A DNA stretch of 64,000 nt from contig JAKSIB010000008.1 of NCBI GenBank assembly GCA_024399065.1, positions 60,380 to 124,379 of the forward strand. The letters run 5' to 3'. The stretch's first letter is position 1. Each line of letters starts with the position of its first letter. A program made the translations under genes and the position numbers. Below are positions 1-9,692 of the stretch, piece by piece. The notes below the pieces were generated by a model. The model worked only from the letters and a program-made list of their open reading frames with translations, was not told the DNA's origin and did no database searches. Origin of the DNA: Fibrobacter sp. (GTDB lineage Bacteria; Fibrobacterota; Fibrobacteria; Fibrobacterales; Fibrobacteraceae).

Positions 1-240
1 TGGTGGAACCCCGCCATCGAAGCCCAGGCCACCGACCGCGCCTTCCGTATTGGCCAGAAGAAGAACGTTCAGGTTCACCGTTTCATCACCAAGGGAACCT
101 TCGAAGAAAAGATTAACGCGTTGCTGGAATCCAAGAGGGCCATTGCGGAACTGACGGTGAACGCCGGTGAAACCTGGATCGCTGATCTTGACGACTCCGC
201 CCTCAGCGAAGTCTTCGGCCTGGACAACAGCGTGGTTTAA
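1..240 (+). CDS. SNF2-family DEAD/DEAH helicase, C-terminal end (partial)
   Basis: Reading frame 1 is open from the window edge to a TAA at 238-240 (79 residues). It starts inside helicase motif [21 protein letters not shown] is the classic SNF2/RapA-type arginine-finger segment, followed by a short C-terminal helical extension with a typical TFEEKI. These proteins are double-stranded-DNA translocases that remodel protein-DNA complexes or recycle RNA polymerase. The N-terminal DEAD lobe is outside the window, so the subfamily cannot be decided. It is followed by a hairpin terminator shared with the convergent surface-protein gene. Confidence 0.85.
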   Translation, partial: WWNPAIEAQATDRAFRIGQKKNVQVHRFITKGTFEEKINALLESKRAIAELTVNAGETWIADLDDSALSEVFGLDNSVV

Positions 241-277
241 ATAAAGCTGTCCAAATAAAACATTTGGCTTTACACGA

Positions 278-310
278 AAAAAAGGATGCCCTTCGGCATC
301 CTTATCTTTT
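278..310. terminator. Bidirectional intrinsic terminator
   Basis: Perfect stem GGATGCC (284-290) / GGCATCC (295-301) with a CTTC loop, an A-run before and a T-rich run after. It lies between two convergent genes and can serve both. Confidence 0.85.
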
Positions 311-371
311 TAAGTCGTTGGCGACAAGCGGAACAAGCCGCGACACTCTAAATTTCAGGACGTTAATGCGA

Positions 372-3300
372 TTACTGCACATTAATGCGCTGGGCGGCTG
401 TTTGGCTGCCGACGCGAACGCGGAGCATATAGACACCGCGCTTGGGGACCGTCATTTCGAAGGCGTTGGTGCCGGCAGCCGTTGTGGCCTGCATAGCGGC
501 CTCAACCTTGCCGGAAATACCGACGAGATCCACCTTCATATCCTTTCCGGCAAGAACAGCCCCCGCGTCAAAGCGGACATCAAGATTGCTTCCGGAGCGG
601 GCAACATGGAGCTTGCCCAGGGGGTTCTTCATCAGTTCCAAGGCTTCCGCAGTCACAGTAACCTTTGCTGTTACAGACCCCTTCTGCAAGGCTACCTTCA
701 AAGAAGAACCATCCTTCATCTCAACAGTGCGGTCATCAATGGTCACGTAGACATGCTTGCCGAAACGATTAACCCGAGCCACACCATCCAACTGCAAATA
801 AGCTTCTCTTGCCGTGGTTGCACCAAGTTTGATGGTCCATTCCATTTCTTCAGTTTCCGGCTTGAAGCTCTTAGCAAGAGCACGCGTCCCTTCCATAATG
901 GCAAGACTTACATGGTCACCCATTGCTGTAGGCGGTTCCGATTTTTCAACAACATAGGAATTGGAGCCCATCACGTTCAAAGAATCATATCTACCGTACT
1001 TATCCGTAAGAATCGCCTGCAGGGACCATCCGTCAATATCGTTGGACTTGGCCATGGCCTTCTTCACGGAAACACTCGGAGACTTGGCAACAAAGTTCAA
1101 TGACTTGAAAGAACTTGCTCTAACCCAGGCAGCCTCGAAAGGACCAAGTTTCTTTGCATAATCGTAACCATTGCCATCGTAAACGTAGATGTCTTCAGGA
1201 CCCAAGCCATCAATGCTTGAAACGTCGATGGTCCAGGCATAGGGATTTGCAACCAGATTCCAGCCGCTATAGACGCTATCTACATCCCACTTAACCTCAA
1301 GACCGCTAGGAATCGGAGCCAATTCCTCAACAGACAAACTGTCCGCAGTATAAATCCATGCTCCATGAGAAGCAGAAAGTTCATTGCCGACCTCGTAAGC
1401 CTTATACTGCCAGTATTCACCCAAGGAGGTAGATTCATCCCACCAGTAAACAGGGATTTCTGTCTTCAGGCTAACACCAGCCTTTTCCAAACCCTTGACG
1501 GAAACCATACGCCATTCAGCGGAACGAGCAGACGCGTCCACGGCAATCACATTGGAAGAACAGGAACCAGTCGGTGGAACAGTCACGCTGCTGGAAGAAC
1601 TGCTTGTCTGTGTCGTGACACTGGAGGAGCTTCCATCCTGAATAGATTCGCTGGAAGAGCTACTGGGCGGGATTACAGTTTCGCTGCTGGAGGAGCTGGA
1701 ACTTGGTGAAGAAATAATGCTTTCGCCACTGGAGGAACTAGAACTTGGCGGAGGAAGAATTGTCTCACTGCTAGAACTGCTGGACGATCCCGGAACAACC
1801 GGAGTTTCTACCGGGAGTAAAGCAATCAGGTACGGAAGGTCGTCGTTCTTGCCTTTTTCAAAACCCCAAACTGGATTAGCCAAGGATTCTAATCCCCAAG
1901 CATAATTCAACTCCTTCTTCAACCCATCAACGCCATCTTTCATCTGCTTGTCAACGAAAGTACCATTGTTAAATTCCGCATCAATGTTATAAGAAGGGCC
2001 ATTACGGAAGTTGTACTGAATATCCCAACAAGATTCCCAAGAATTCTTATCACATTCATTATTGTACGTGTTCCATTTCTTTGACGTACCCGGATCAAAA
2101 AGGCCAATGGCATCCATTGTCACAACCATATCATTGCCGTAATGATAGTTTGACTTCATGACATAAAGAACATCATTCGTTCTAAAACGAGCGTATCCCA
2201 ACAGGTAACCCACATAAATCTGCTTCATGCCCAAAATATCTTTGGACACATTTAAATTACCCACATGGTAGGAATTCTTAAGAGCAAACTCTGCATTATG
2301 ACCACTTACATTGGTTGTTGTCAAGTGACCAATGATACCGCCAACCACCATGGAATCTTTTTCTCCAGCAATTTCATGGCTAATATCAAAATTTCCCTTC
2401 ACTTCAATATTATTGACGGTACCAACCGTTTTACAGGATGCACAAAGTCCACCAACAACGTAGCGGTTATTGTCGCCAGAAGAACTACCTGCGAGAGTGA
2501 TCAAAGACGAAGGAGAATTAACCTTGATGTTTTCAAAAGTGATAAAGTTTCCTTTTTCACCCGTATAATAATTACCAATACCGCCAGCAACATCAATACT
2601 CTTCGCATTGCCATTAACAGCTATGCTTCCAAGATATTCGGAATTCACAACACGAACACTCTTCGAAGAAAAAGAATCATGCATGCCAGCTCTTCCAACA
2701 AAACCACCGACAAAAATGGAATCGATGACAGACGATCCGTTCAATGCCACAGTGATATCAACATGGGACGTATCACCATAAACAGCACTGTCACTAACAG
2801 CAAAGCCACCAAAGCCCACAAGACCACCAACGGAAATTACACCTGCAGTAACAGAGCTACCAGCGTCTTCCACCACTTCAATAGAACCTGCAGTCTTGGT
2901 ATTTATGAGGGAGAACATGTCATCTTCGCCGGAACCAAGATTGATTGATTCCATACCACCCACAAGACCACCTAGATAATGCTTCTTTTCAGAAACAACA
3001 TTGGACTTAAGGTTTGCATCACTAACGCAGTTCCGGATCTTAAGAGGAACGTTGGACAGGAAGTTTCCTCCGATAAGACCACCCATGTAATAGTTCTTAC
3101 TGGAAGACGGTTTAGAAATATCTCCAGCAAAAGAGGAATTTTCAATCAGAAGACCTGCAACATTGTTTTCACTCTTCTTGATCAAACCAAAAATACCGCC
3201 CATGTTGGCGCCACCGCTAATAGATGAACGGCTAGATTCAGAACCAATTTTCACGTTTTCTATTTTACGGGAAGTCGCTTCGGCATGGTCAAACAGGAGA

Positions 3301-4157
3301 TTTCCGGCAAGACCGCCAAGAATCGCACTATCATTGTTGGTTGCAGACAAGGATACATCTATGTCTATCTTGGAAAAACCAACATTGACAGCTAAGCCAA
3401 CAACACCACCCAAAAATGTATAGGCGCCATTGCCCAGGGAAACTCCAGCGACAGCCGTTCCCGAAGTAATACTGGATTCATTGCTGACAAATATTTTACT
3501 AGAACTATTTACGTTCTCAATGGTCGAATTCAAGGCATAGCCAAAAACACCACCGGCCATGACACCAACAACCTTGACACCTTCAAGAGAAAGGTTCTTT
3601 ACATGAGCATCTTCTGCCATACCGGCCAAGGTTCCTGTGGGGCGGAAATTGCTGGCGGAAACCGTCGACTTACCCGTTACAGAGATAAGGACATTATTGA
3701 ACTTGATATCGGAAATTGTAACGCCATTAATGGAACCGAAGAAACCCATAGGGGAATTCATCTGACCAGAGGCGGCATCATGGCTAAAGCACATGTTTTT
3801 GATGACATTGCCGTTGCCATTAAATTCAGTGACGTTCTTAGGAAGAACAATCGGTGTATGCTTTGTTGAACAGACTTCTCCCGATTCAAATTCGTTCAAA
3901 TCCAGTTCAGTAACAAGGCTGAGCTTGACAGGTGTGGCGGGAGTCCAACTTTTAAGCAGATTGTTGAGTGTTGTGGCTACATTGCCGTTGGTAACTTCAA
4001 GAGAATTTACACATTCCGTGCACTTGGTTTCGGACTGGCCAATAGAACCATAGCCTTCATTGTCCACTTTTAGATTCAGATATGACGAATTTTGGGCCAC
4101 GGCAGCCGTGGTCATTCCCAAAATCAACGTTCCTATAAAGCTGTTTCTAAAATTCAT
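372..4157 (-). CDS. Large secreted surface protein with GLUG-like repeats, poly-Ser linkers and type IX-like C-terminal tail
   Basis: 1261 residues from ATG 4157. A GTG two codons upstream (4163) is possible, but the ATG gives the better signal peptide (MNFRNSFIGTLILGM...AVAQ). Residues about 100-700 contain many Gly-Gly-Leu/Val-Val-Gly turns (GGLVGG, GGLIGG, GGVVGL, GGFVGR) spaced by beta-rich segments, as in GLUG-type beta-helices. Residues about 790-860 hold four serine runs separated by Pro/Thr, a linker style common in Fibrobacter secreted proteins. The end reads like a type IX secretion sorting domain: LVGISGKV, then GVYMLRVRVG and a short basic-hydrophobic tail. A TATAAT box (4175-4180, minus) lies 17 bases before the ATG with no Shine-Dalgarno. 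Cargo role and ligand are unknown; an adhesin or fibre-binding protein is my inference. Confidence 0.8.
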   Translation of the reverse strand: MNFRNSFIGTLILGMTTAAVAQNSSYLNLKVDNEGYGSIGQSETKCTECVNSLEVTNGNVATTLNNLLKSWTPATPVKLSLVTELDLNEFESGEVCSTKHTPIVLPKNVTEFNGNGNVIKNMCFSHDAASGQMNSPMGFFGSINGVTISDIKFNNVLISVTGKSTVSASNFRPTGTLAGMAEDAHVKNLSLEGVKVVGVMAGGVFGYALNSTIENVNSSSKIFVSNESSITSGTAVAGVSLGNGAYTFLGGVVGLAVNVGFSKIDIDVSLSATNNDSAILGGLAGNLLFDHAEATSRKIENVKIGSESSRSSISGGANMGGIFGLIKKSENNVAGLLIENSSFAGDISKPSSSKNYYMGGLIGGNFLSNVPLKIRNCVSDANLKSNVVSEKKHYLGGLVGGMESINLGSGEDDMFSLINTKTAGSIEVVEDAGSSVTAGVISVGGLVGFGGFAVSDSAVYGDTSHVDITVALNGSSVIDSIFVGGFVGRAGMHDSFSSKSVRVVNSEYLGSIAVNGNAKSIDVAGGIGNYYTGEKGNFITFENIKVNSPSSLITLAGSSSGDNNRYVVGGLCASCKTVGTVNNIEVKGNFDISHEIAGEKDSMVVGGIIGHLTTTNVSGHNAEFALKNSYHVGNLNVSKDILGMKQIYVGYLLGYARFRTNDVLYVMKSNYHYGNDMVVTMDAIGLFDPGTSKKWNTYNNECDKNSWESCWDIQYNFRNGPSYNIDAEFNNGTFVDKQMKDGVDGLKKELNYAWGLESLANPVWGFEKGKNDDLPYLIALLPVETPVVPGSSSSSSSETILPPPSSSSSSGESIISSPSSSSSSSETVIPPSSSSSESIQDGSSSSVTTQTSSSSSSVTVPPTGSCSSNVIAVDASARSAEWRMVSVKGLEKAGVSLKTEIPVYWWDESTSLGEYWQYKAYEVGNELSASHGAWIYTADSLSVEELAPIPSGLEVKWDVDSVYSGWNLVANPYAWTIDVSSIDGLGPEDIYVYDGNGYDYAKKLGPFEAAWVRASSFKSLNFVAKSPSVSVKKAMAKSNDIDGWSLQAILTDKYGRYDSLNVMGSNSYVVEKSEPPTAMGDHVSLAIMEGTRALAKSFKPETEEMEWTIKLGATTAREAYLQLDGVARVNRFGKHVYVTIDDRTVEMKDGSSLKVALQKGSVTAKVTVTAEALELMKNPLGKLHVARSGSNLDVRFDAGAVLAGKDMKVDLVGISGKVEAAMQATTAAGTNAFEMTVPKRGVYMLRVRVGSQTAAQRINVQ

Positions 4158-4283
4158 ATGCACACACTCAACACATTATAAAGATACTTTATTTACACAG
4201 AGAGACAAGTACAAACATCGTAATCTATCTTCCAATGTGATATAGCGCCGTTCCGTGATTTTTCGCAATAGGTGTTGTAACAA

Positions 4284-4309
4284 AAAAGACAACTTTTCAG
4301 TTGTCTTAA
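4284..4309 (-). terminator. Terminator of the rimP-ribF operon
   Basis: On the minus strand, stem GACAAC / GTTGTC (4288-4305) with a TGAAAA loop is followed by a T run (4282-4287). It lies 25-50 bases past the ribF stop. Confidence 0.8.
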
Positions 4310-4334
4310 AGTGCGTTGATGCTCAACAAATTAG

Positions 4335-5237
4335 CTATTCAGCCCAGTGATTTCCATTGTAGTTTCGGGCCGTGTTGGCATCCATTCCGATCTGGCGGAC
4401 CAAATCGTCGATGCTGGAAAACTTCTGCTCCGGACGGAGGTAGGCCATAAGGTCCAAAACAAGTTGCTGTCCATAAATATCTTCATTGAAATCCAGCAGG
4501 TAGGCTTCAATGGCCATGAAGTGGGTTCCCGGCGTAGAAGGCTGGGTTCCGATATTCAATACGGAACGGAAAATGCGACCATCGGCAAGACGTGCATTGG
4601 CCACGTACACACCACCCTTAGGCAGGAACTTGAATTCCTCCACTTTGAGATTTGCCGTTGGGAAGCCCAAGGTGCGGCCCATTTGCTTACCAACCACCAC
4701 TTCTCCAGTCAAACGGTACGGGCGACCCAAATAAGTCTGGGCGCGTTCCACATCACCCATTTCAAGGGCTGTTCGCACGGCGGAGGAACTGACACGTTCG
4801 CCCTTGTGAAGCACGATAGAAAGCATCTGGGTGGAAAGTTCCGGGAAAGCTGCCGTAATGGTTTCGTAGTTGCCCTTGCCGCCGGCACCAAAGTTATGGT
4901 CGTGGCCAAAGAACATGGAACACACATTCAACTTTTCAATGAGTTCCTTTCGGATAAATTCGTCGAAAGGAAGGCACATCAGTTCACGGGTAAAGGGCAG
5001 CACCACAAAATCAAGACCCAGGCTTTCAATAAAGTCCCGCTTTTCCGCCGTTGTAGTCAAGAGCAGCGGATCGCCGGGGCCGCGAAGAACGTAGTTGGAA
5101 TGGGGTTCAAAACTGATGACCGTAGGGCGCAATCCATTAGCTTCTGCAACAGCCTTCAGGGAACGGAAAAGAGCCTGATGGCCCAAGTGGCAACCATCAA
5201 AGTTTCCCATGGTAACAGCACGTTTCAAACTATTCAT
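4335..5237 (-). CDS. ribF: Bifunctional riboflavin kinase / FAD synthetase
   Basis: 300 residues, the usual length. The N-terminal nucleotidyltransferase domain has GNFDGCHLGH at residues 11-20, the family's ATP-binding HxGH-type motif. The C-terminal riboflavin kinase domain carries GRTLGFPTANL around residues 188-198. The enzyme converts riboflavin to FMN and then FAD in the cytoplasm. Its start overlaps the end of truB by 8 bases, so it is translationally coupled as the last gene of the rimP-nusA-infB-rbfA-truB-ribF operon. truB-ribF adjacency is a common bacterial arrangement. Confidence 0.95.
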   Translation of the reverse strand: MNSLKRAVTMGNFDGCHLGHQALFRSLKAVAEANGLRPTVISFEPHSNYVLRGPGDPLLLTTTAEKRDFIESLGLDFVVLPFTRELMCLPFDEFIRKELIEKLNVCSMFFGHDHNFGAGGKGNYETITAAFPELSTQMLSIVLHKGERVSSSAVRTALEMGDVERAQTYLGRPYRLTGEVVVGKQMGRTLGFPTANLKVEEFKFLPKGGVYVANARLADGRIFRSVLNIGTQPSTPGTHFMAIEAYLLDFNEDIYGQQLVLDLMAYLRPEQKFSSIDDLVRQIGMDANTARNYNGNHWAE

Positions 5238-6165
5238 CTGCAGCCAAATAAATCTTGGGTCTGATGCGGCCCGGTTCGTAGTGGCAGTAGCTCAGGACTT
5301 CGCCTTTGAGGTTCGCCACAAAAACATTGCCCTCGGCATCCACACCTTCAATCGGTGTTTTCCAAGGCAGGTAATTTCCCTGGCGGATAACAGCCACCTG
5401 GGTATCATCCAGGCGCACCACCGGGAAATCAAGGATCTGGTCCACAGGAATAAGGTGTTCGCGAGTCAAGTCTTCACCGCGGACAGCCTTGTCCAAGGTG
5501 ACGTTGCCGATGCGATGGCGGCGGATTCCGGAAACGCAACCAACGGTACCGAGAGCGCGAGCAATATCACGACCCAGGGCACGGATGTAAGTTCCCTTGG
5601 AGCATTCGCAAATCAGGTCAAAAGTGGCGATGCACTTGCCGGAACAACCTTCAGTTGCTTCGTTTGCCACTGCATCCAGAACCTTCAAGGAACTGATGTT
5701 GATCTTGCGGGGCTTCAGTTCAATGTTACGGCCACGTTCCATCAGATCGCTGGCGCGGACGCCGTTGATCTTGACGGCGCAATACTTGGGAGGAATCTGT
5801 TCGATGTCACCGGTAAACTGGGGCAACACAGCCTCCAGAGCCTCGCGGGTAATCTGAACGGCGGACGCGCTGGCACTATCAGCGGCGCGGGAATCCTGTT
5901 CCAGGACTTCGCCGTCCCATTCCAGCGTGTCGGTTTCATAACCCAAGTGCAACCTAAAGCTATAGCACTTGTCCTTCGCTTCCACAAAAGGCAGCAAACG
6001 GGTGACGCGGCCAGTGGCGGCAATAATCAAGCCAGATGCACGCAAATCCAGCGTGCCGGCGTGACCTACCCTCTTCGTAGAAAAGACCCTTTTCAGAGGG
6101 AAAAGGGCCTTAAAAGAAGTTTCACCAGCAATCTTGTCTAACAGGACAAAGCCAGAATTGGACAA
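5230..6165 (-). CDS. truB: tRNA pseudouridine(55) synthase
   Basis: 311 residues. It makes pseudouridine at position 55 in the T-loop of tRNAs. RVGHAGTLDLRASG contains the catalytic aspartate at residue 40, followed by GLIIAATGRVTRLLPF, as in TruB. The central KCYSFRLHLGYETDTLEWDGE segment is also typical. The gene starts one base after the rbfA stop region and overlaps ribF by 8 bases. A PUA-like C-terminal part is present (KGEVLSYCHYE...). Confidence 0.95.
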   Translation of the reverse strand: MSNSGFVLLDKIAGETSFKALFPLKRVFSTKRVGHAGTLDLRASGLIIAATGRVTRLLPFVEAKDKCYSFRLHLGYETDTLEWDGEVLEQDSRAADSASASAVQITREALEAVLPQFTGDIEQIPPKYCAVKINGVRASDLMERGRNIELKPRKINISSLKVLDAVANEATEGCSGKCIATFDLICECSKGTYIRALGRDIARALGTVGCVSGIRRHRIGNVTLDKAVRGEDLTREHLIPVDQILDFPVVRLDDTQVAVIRQGNYLPWKTPIEGVDAEGNVFVANLKGEVLSYCHYEPGRIRPKIYLAADE

Positions 6166-6519
6166 TTACAAATCCCCTTTCTGTTTCAGTTCTGCAAGAA
6201 TGCTTTCGATATGCATGGCGTGTTCCAGATTTTCGTCCAAAACAAAATTCAATTCCGGAATCTTACGGATCTTCAGGGCCTTGCCCAGAACCGTACGGAT
6301 GTAGCCGGCAGAATTCTTGAGGCCGATGAGGGAATCGCGCTTTTCCTTGTCGGAACCCATCACAGAAACCATGATCTTGGCATAGCTAAGGTCATCGGTG
6401 ATTTCCACGCGGGTGATGCTCGCAAGGGAGCTGACGCGAGGGTCCTTAAGACCCTTCTGCATCATCTTGGAGATTTCCTCACGGAACTGTTCGTCCAAAC
6501 GATCGGTTCTACGACTCAT
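6166..6519 (-). CDS. rbfA: 30S ribosome-binding factor A
   Basis: 117 residues with the single KH-like RbfA fold. RTDRLDEQFREEISKMM opens it, and DPRVSSLASITRVEITDDLS is the conserved family core. It assists late 30S maturation near the 16S rRNA 5' end and cold adaptation. Its ATG overlaps the last base of infB, and its stop directly abuts truB, so all three are in one transcript. Confidence 0.95.
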   Translation of the reverse strand: MSRRTDRLDEQFREEISKMMQKGLKDPRVSSLASITRVEITDDLSYAKIMVSVMGSDKEKRDSLIGLKNSAGYIRTVLGKALKIRKIPELNFVLDENLEHAMHIESILAELKQKGDL

Positions 6520-9500
6520 TAAGCGTTTTCCCCTTCGGACTGTTTCTTAGCCTTTTCTTCAGCTTCTTCACGGGCAACGTCCTTCAAGGTACGAGCAACA
6601 GAGACTTCCTTGAAGAAGATCAAGCTATCGCCTTCACGAATATCGTCGTAACCCTTAAGACCGATACCGCATTCGAAGCCACGAGCCACAGACTTGACGT
6701 CGTCCTTCATGCGCTTCAAAGACTGAACCACGGTAGTGCCCAGTTCTACGCCATTGCGGTATACGCGGACATGGCTTTCGCGGTCCACGGAACCATCGGT
6801 AACCATACAGCCGGCGATAAGACCAACCTTGGGAACCTTGAAGACCTGACGGATTTCTGCTTCGCCGCTGAGTTCTTCGCGGAGAGTCGGCTTCAGGAGG
6901 CCTTCCACAGCATTGGTGATATCTTCGATGCAGTCGTAAATCACGCGGTAGTTGCGGATTTCGATGCCTTCCTTCTGAGCCATTTCACGTACGGAGAGAG
7001 ACGGCATCAAGTGGAAGGAGATAATGATCGCCTTAGCAGTGGTTGCCAAGAGAATATCGGATTCGGTAATGGTACCCACACCCTTGCGGATGATGCTGAC
7101 CTTGACTTCCTTGTTGGAAAGCTTTTCGAGAGAAGCGGCCAAAGCTTCTGCAGAACCACCCACGTCGGCCTTGACGATAAGGTTGAGTTCGGAGAGCTTG
7201 CCTTCCTTCTGTTCGTTGTACATGTTTTCCAAGGAGATGGTGCTACGAGCACGGAGGTCGCGTTCACGAGCTGCCATACGACGCTTGGAAGCAATTTCAC
7301 GTGCGGCCTTTTCGTCGTCAACAACGATAAGGTCGTCACCAGCCTGAGGAGTACCGTCAAAACCAAGAACCTGGCAAGGAGCGGAAGGCGGAACTTCCTT
7401 CAGCTGTTCACCACGTTCGTTAAACATTGCACGAACACGGCCTGCGTAAATACCGCAGACGAACGGATCACCCACATGGAGAGTACCGTTCTGCACGAGG
7501 ATGGTAGCCATGGAACCCTTACCGATATCCAGCTTGGATTCAACGACAGCACCTCGAGCGTGAGCATTCGGGTTAGCCTTAAGTTCCAGCACTTCAGCTT
7601 CGAGAGCCAAAGTTTCCAGCAAGTCTTCCATACCCTGACCAGTACGGGCAGAGACTTCGATACAGCTGGTAGTACCACCCCACTGTTCCACTTCAACGCC
7701 GCGTTCGGCGAGCTGAGCACGGATCTTGTCCGGGTTAGCAGTCGGGAGGTCAATCTTTGTAATAGCGACAACCATCGGAACCTTTTCGCGCTTGGCAAGT
7801 TCGATGGATTCAACAGTCTGGGGCATGACCATGGAGTCAGCAGCCACAACCAGCACGATAACGTCGGTCACCTGAGAACCACGGGCACGCATAGCACTGA
7901 AAGCTTCATGACCCGGAGTATCCAGGAAGGTAACCTTACCCTGGCTGGTGGTAACTTCGTATGCACCAATATGCTGAGTAATGCCGCCGGATTCGCCAGC
8001 CACAACGTGGGTCTTACGAATCCAGTCGAGGAGAGAAGTCTTACCGTGGTCAACGTGACCCATCACGGTAACCACCGGATGACGAGGCTGGAGGTTTTCT
8101 TCCTGTTCCTCTTCAACACCGAGTGCTTCTTCTTCGTATTCTTCCATCAACTGAGCTTCATAGCCAAATTCATCAGCCAAGAGCTGGATGGATTCAAAGT
8201 CGAGACGAGCATTGATGGTCACCATCATGCCCATTTCCATGCACTTCGCGATAACGCGTGCAGGCATCTGTTCCATAAGGCCAGCGAGTTCGCCGACGGT
8301 AATGAAGTCGGAAGTCTTGAGGATCTTCTTTTCATCACCGGTATCACCTTCGTTCTTTTCCTTACGGTAAACCTTCTTGACAGGCTTCTTGGAGAGGTCA
8401 GCCATCACGCGGGAAACGTTCTGACGAACGGCTTCCTGCTGCTGTTCTCTCTGCTGTTCCATGCGGTCCTTGCCATTGCTACGACGGTTCTTGTCGTTCT
8501 GGCCATGACGACCATTCTGCAGGCCACCCTTGCCGCCCTTACCGCCCTGGCCTGCGCCAAAGCCGCCCTGGGCAGCGTTGTTGCTAGCATTGAAGGCGTC
8601 CTGCATGGAGGAACCGGTAAAGCCACCGGTGCGGCCGGTAAAGTTGCGACCGCCATTATTATTGTTACGATCGTTGTTGCGATCACCACCCGGACCACCC
8701 TGGCCCGGACGACGATTGCCACCATTGCGGTTATCCTGACCGTTATTCAAGCGGCCGAAGGTACCAGTATAGCCCTGCTGGTTGCCACCGTTACCACGGG
8801 GACCACCCTGACCAGGACGACGATTGCCACCGCGGTTTGCAGCGGCAGCCTGCTGGGACTTCTGGATACGGGCAAGGATTGCAGCATCAGGCTGGAACAC
8901 CTGGGCCTTCATAGGCGGCTGCTTCAATTCAACATTGGAAACATTGGCTGCGGTTTCAGCCTTGGGAGCAGCGGCAGGTGCAGCCGGCTTAGCTTCGGCA
9001 GGCTTCGGGGCAGGTTCGGCCTTAGGTGCGGGCTTCGGTTCGGCCTTCGGGGCAGCGGGAGCTGCGGCAGGTGCAGCAGGCTTGACTTCAGCGGGCTTGG
9101 CAGGTTCGGCCTTAGGTGCTGCAGGAGCAGCGGCCTTAGTTTCAACAGGCTTTTCGGCAACAGGTGCAGCGGGCTTTTCTGCGGCAACCGGCTTGACTTC
9201 AGCCGGCTTAACTTCAGCCTTCGGAGCTGCGGGAGCTGCGGCCTTCGGGGCAGCGGGAGCTGCGGCGGCAGGCTTAACAGTAGCCTTCACCTTGGCGGCC
9301 GGATTTGCACCCTTGATCAAGGTAGCCTTGAGAGTGCGACCACCGATGGTCACACCAGACTTTGCCTTACTAGTTGTTGCGCTAGGAGCATCGGATGTAG
9401 TGTTCTTCTTCAAGTTTTTGTTACGAGCTTCAGCTTTCTGCTTTTCAGCTTCAGCAGCGGCTTCGATCTTCTCATAGTCCTTGGCGTCCACCTTGGACAT

Positions 9501-9611
9501 ATGGGTACGGACAGTGACGCCCGCGTCACGAAGCAACTTCATCACAACGTCCACCTTAACGCCGTGAGATTCTGCCCAGTCTGTTGGTTTTATTTGATTT
9601 TCACTTACCAT
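6519..9611 (-). CDS. infB: Translation initiation factor IF-2 with long Ala/Pro and Gly/Asn/Arg-rich linker
   Basis: 1030 residues. The GTPase that delivers initiator tRNA to the 30S subunit. An N-terminal IF2_N-like helix domain (about 1-60) is followed by a very long linker: Ala/Pro/Lys repeats (about 100-230), then a Gly/Asn/Arg-rich stretch with two copies of GGNRRPGQGGP (about 260-310). The GTPase core begins near residue 515: GHVDHGKT (G1), GGITQHIGAYEV (G2), DTPGHEAF (G3) and TKID (G4), followed by domains II-IV. The linker length and RGG-like composition are unusual, but the catalytic part looks intact. It lies 81 bases after nusA. Confidence 0.96.
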   Translation of the reverse strand: MVSENQIKPTDWAESHGVKVDVVMKLLRDAGVTVRTHMSKVDAKDYEKIEAAAEAEKQKAEARNKNLKKNTTSDAPSATTSKAKSGVTIGGRTLKATLIKGANPAAKVKATVKPAAAAPAAPKAAAPAAPKAEVKPAEVKPVAAEKPAAPVAEKPVETKAAAPAAPKAEPAKPAEVKPAAPAAAPAAPKAEPKPAPKAEPAPKPAEAKPAAPAAAPKAETAANVSNVELKQPPMKAQVFQPDAAILARIQKSQQAAAANRGGNRRPGQGGPRGNGGNQQGYTGTFGRLNNGQDNRNGGNRRPGQGGPGGDRNNDRNNNNGGRNFTGRTGGFTGSSMQDAFNASNNAAQGGFGAGQGGKGGKGGLQNGRHGQNDKNRRSNGKDRMEQQREQQQEAVRQNVSRVMADLSKKPVKKVYRKEKNEGDTGDEKKILKTSDFITVGELAGLMEQMPARVIAKCMEMGMMVTINARLDFESIQLLADEFGYEAQLMEEYEEEALGVEEEQEENLQPRHPVVTVMGHVDHGKTSLLDWIRKTHVVAGESGGITQHIGAYEVTTSQGKVTFLDTPGHEAFSAMRARGSQVTDVIVLVVAADSMVMPQTVESIELAKREKVPMVVAITKIDLPTANPDKIRAQLAERGVEVEQWGGTTSCIEVSARTGQGMEDLLETLALEAEVLELKANPNAHARGAVVESKLDIGKGSMATILVQNGTLHVGDPFVCGIYAGRVRAMFNERGEQLKEVPPSAPCQVLGFDGTPQAGDDLIVVDDEKAAREIASKRRMAARERDLRARSTISLENMYNEQKEGKLSELNLIVKADVGGSAEALAASLEKLSNKEVKVSIIRKGVGTITESDILLATTAKAIIISFHLMPSLSVREMAQKEGIEIRNYRVIYDCIEDITNAVEGLLKPTLREELSGEAEIRQVFKVPKVGLIAGCMVTDGSVDRESHVRVYRNGVELGTTVVQSLKRMKDDVKSVARGFECGIGLKGYDDIREGDSLIFFKEVSVARTLKDVAREEAEEKAKKQSEGENA

Positions 9612-9692
9612 GAATTGCCTATTCCAATGTTCCTTTTATTCTCAAACCTTTCAAGACCCACACCCCTTGTGTGGGCCTAGTATAGCCTCTGG

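Noticed and set aside
6771..9680. 969-residue plus-strand open frame
   Set aside because: It lies wholly antisense to infB. The composition is a mirror of the GC-biased third positions, with His/Phe/Ser excess and no domain.
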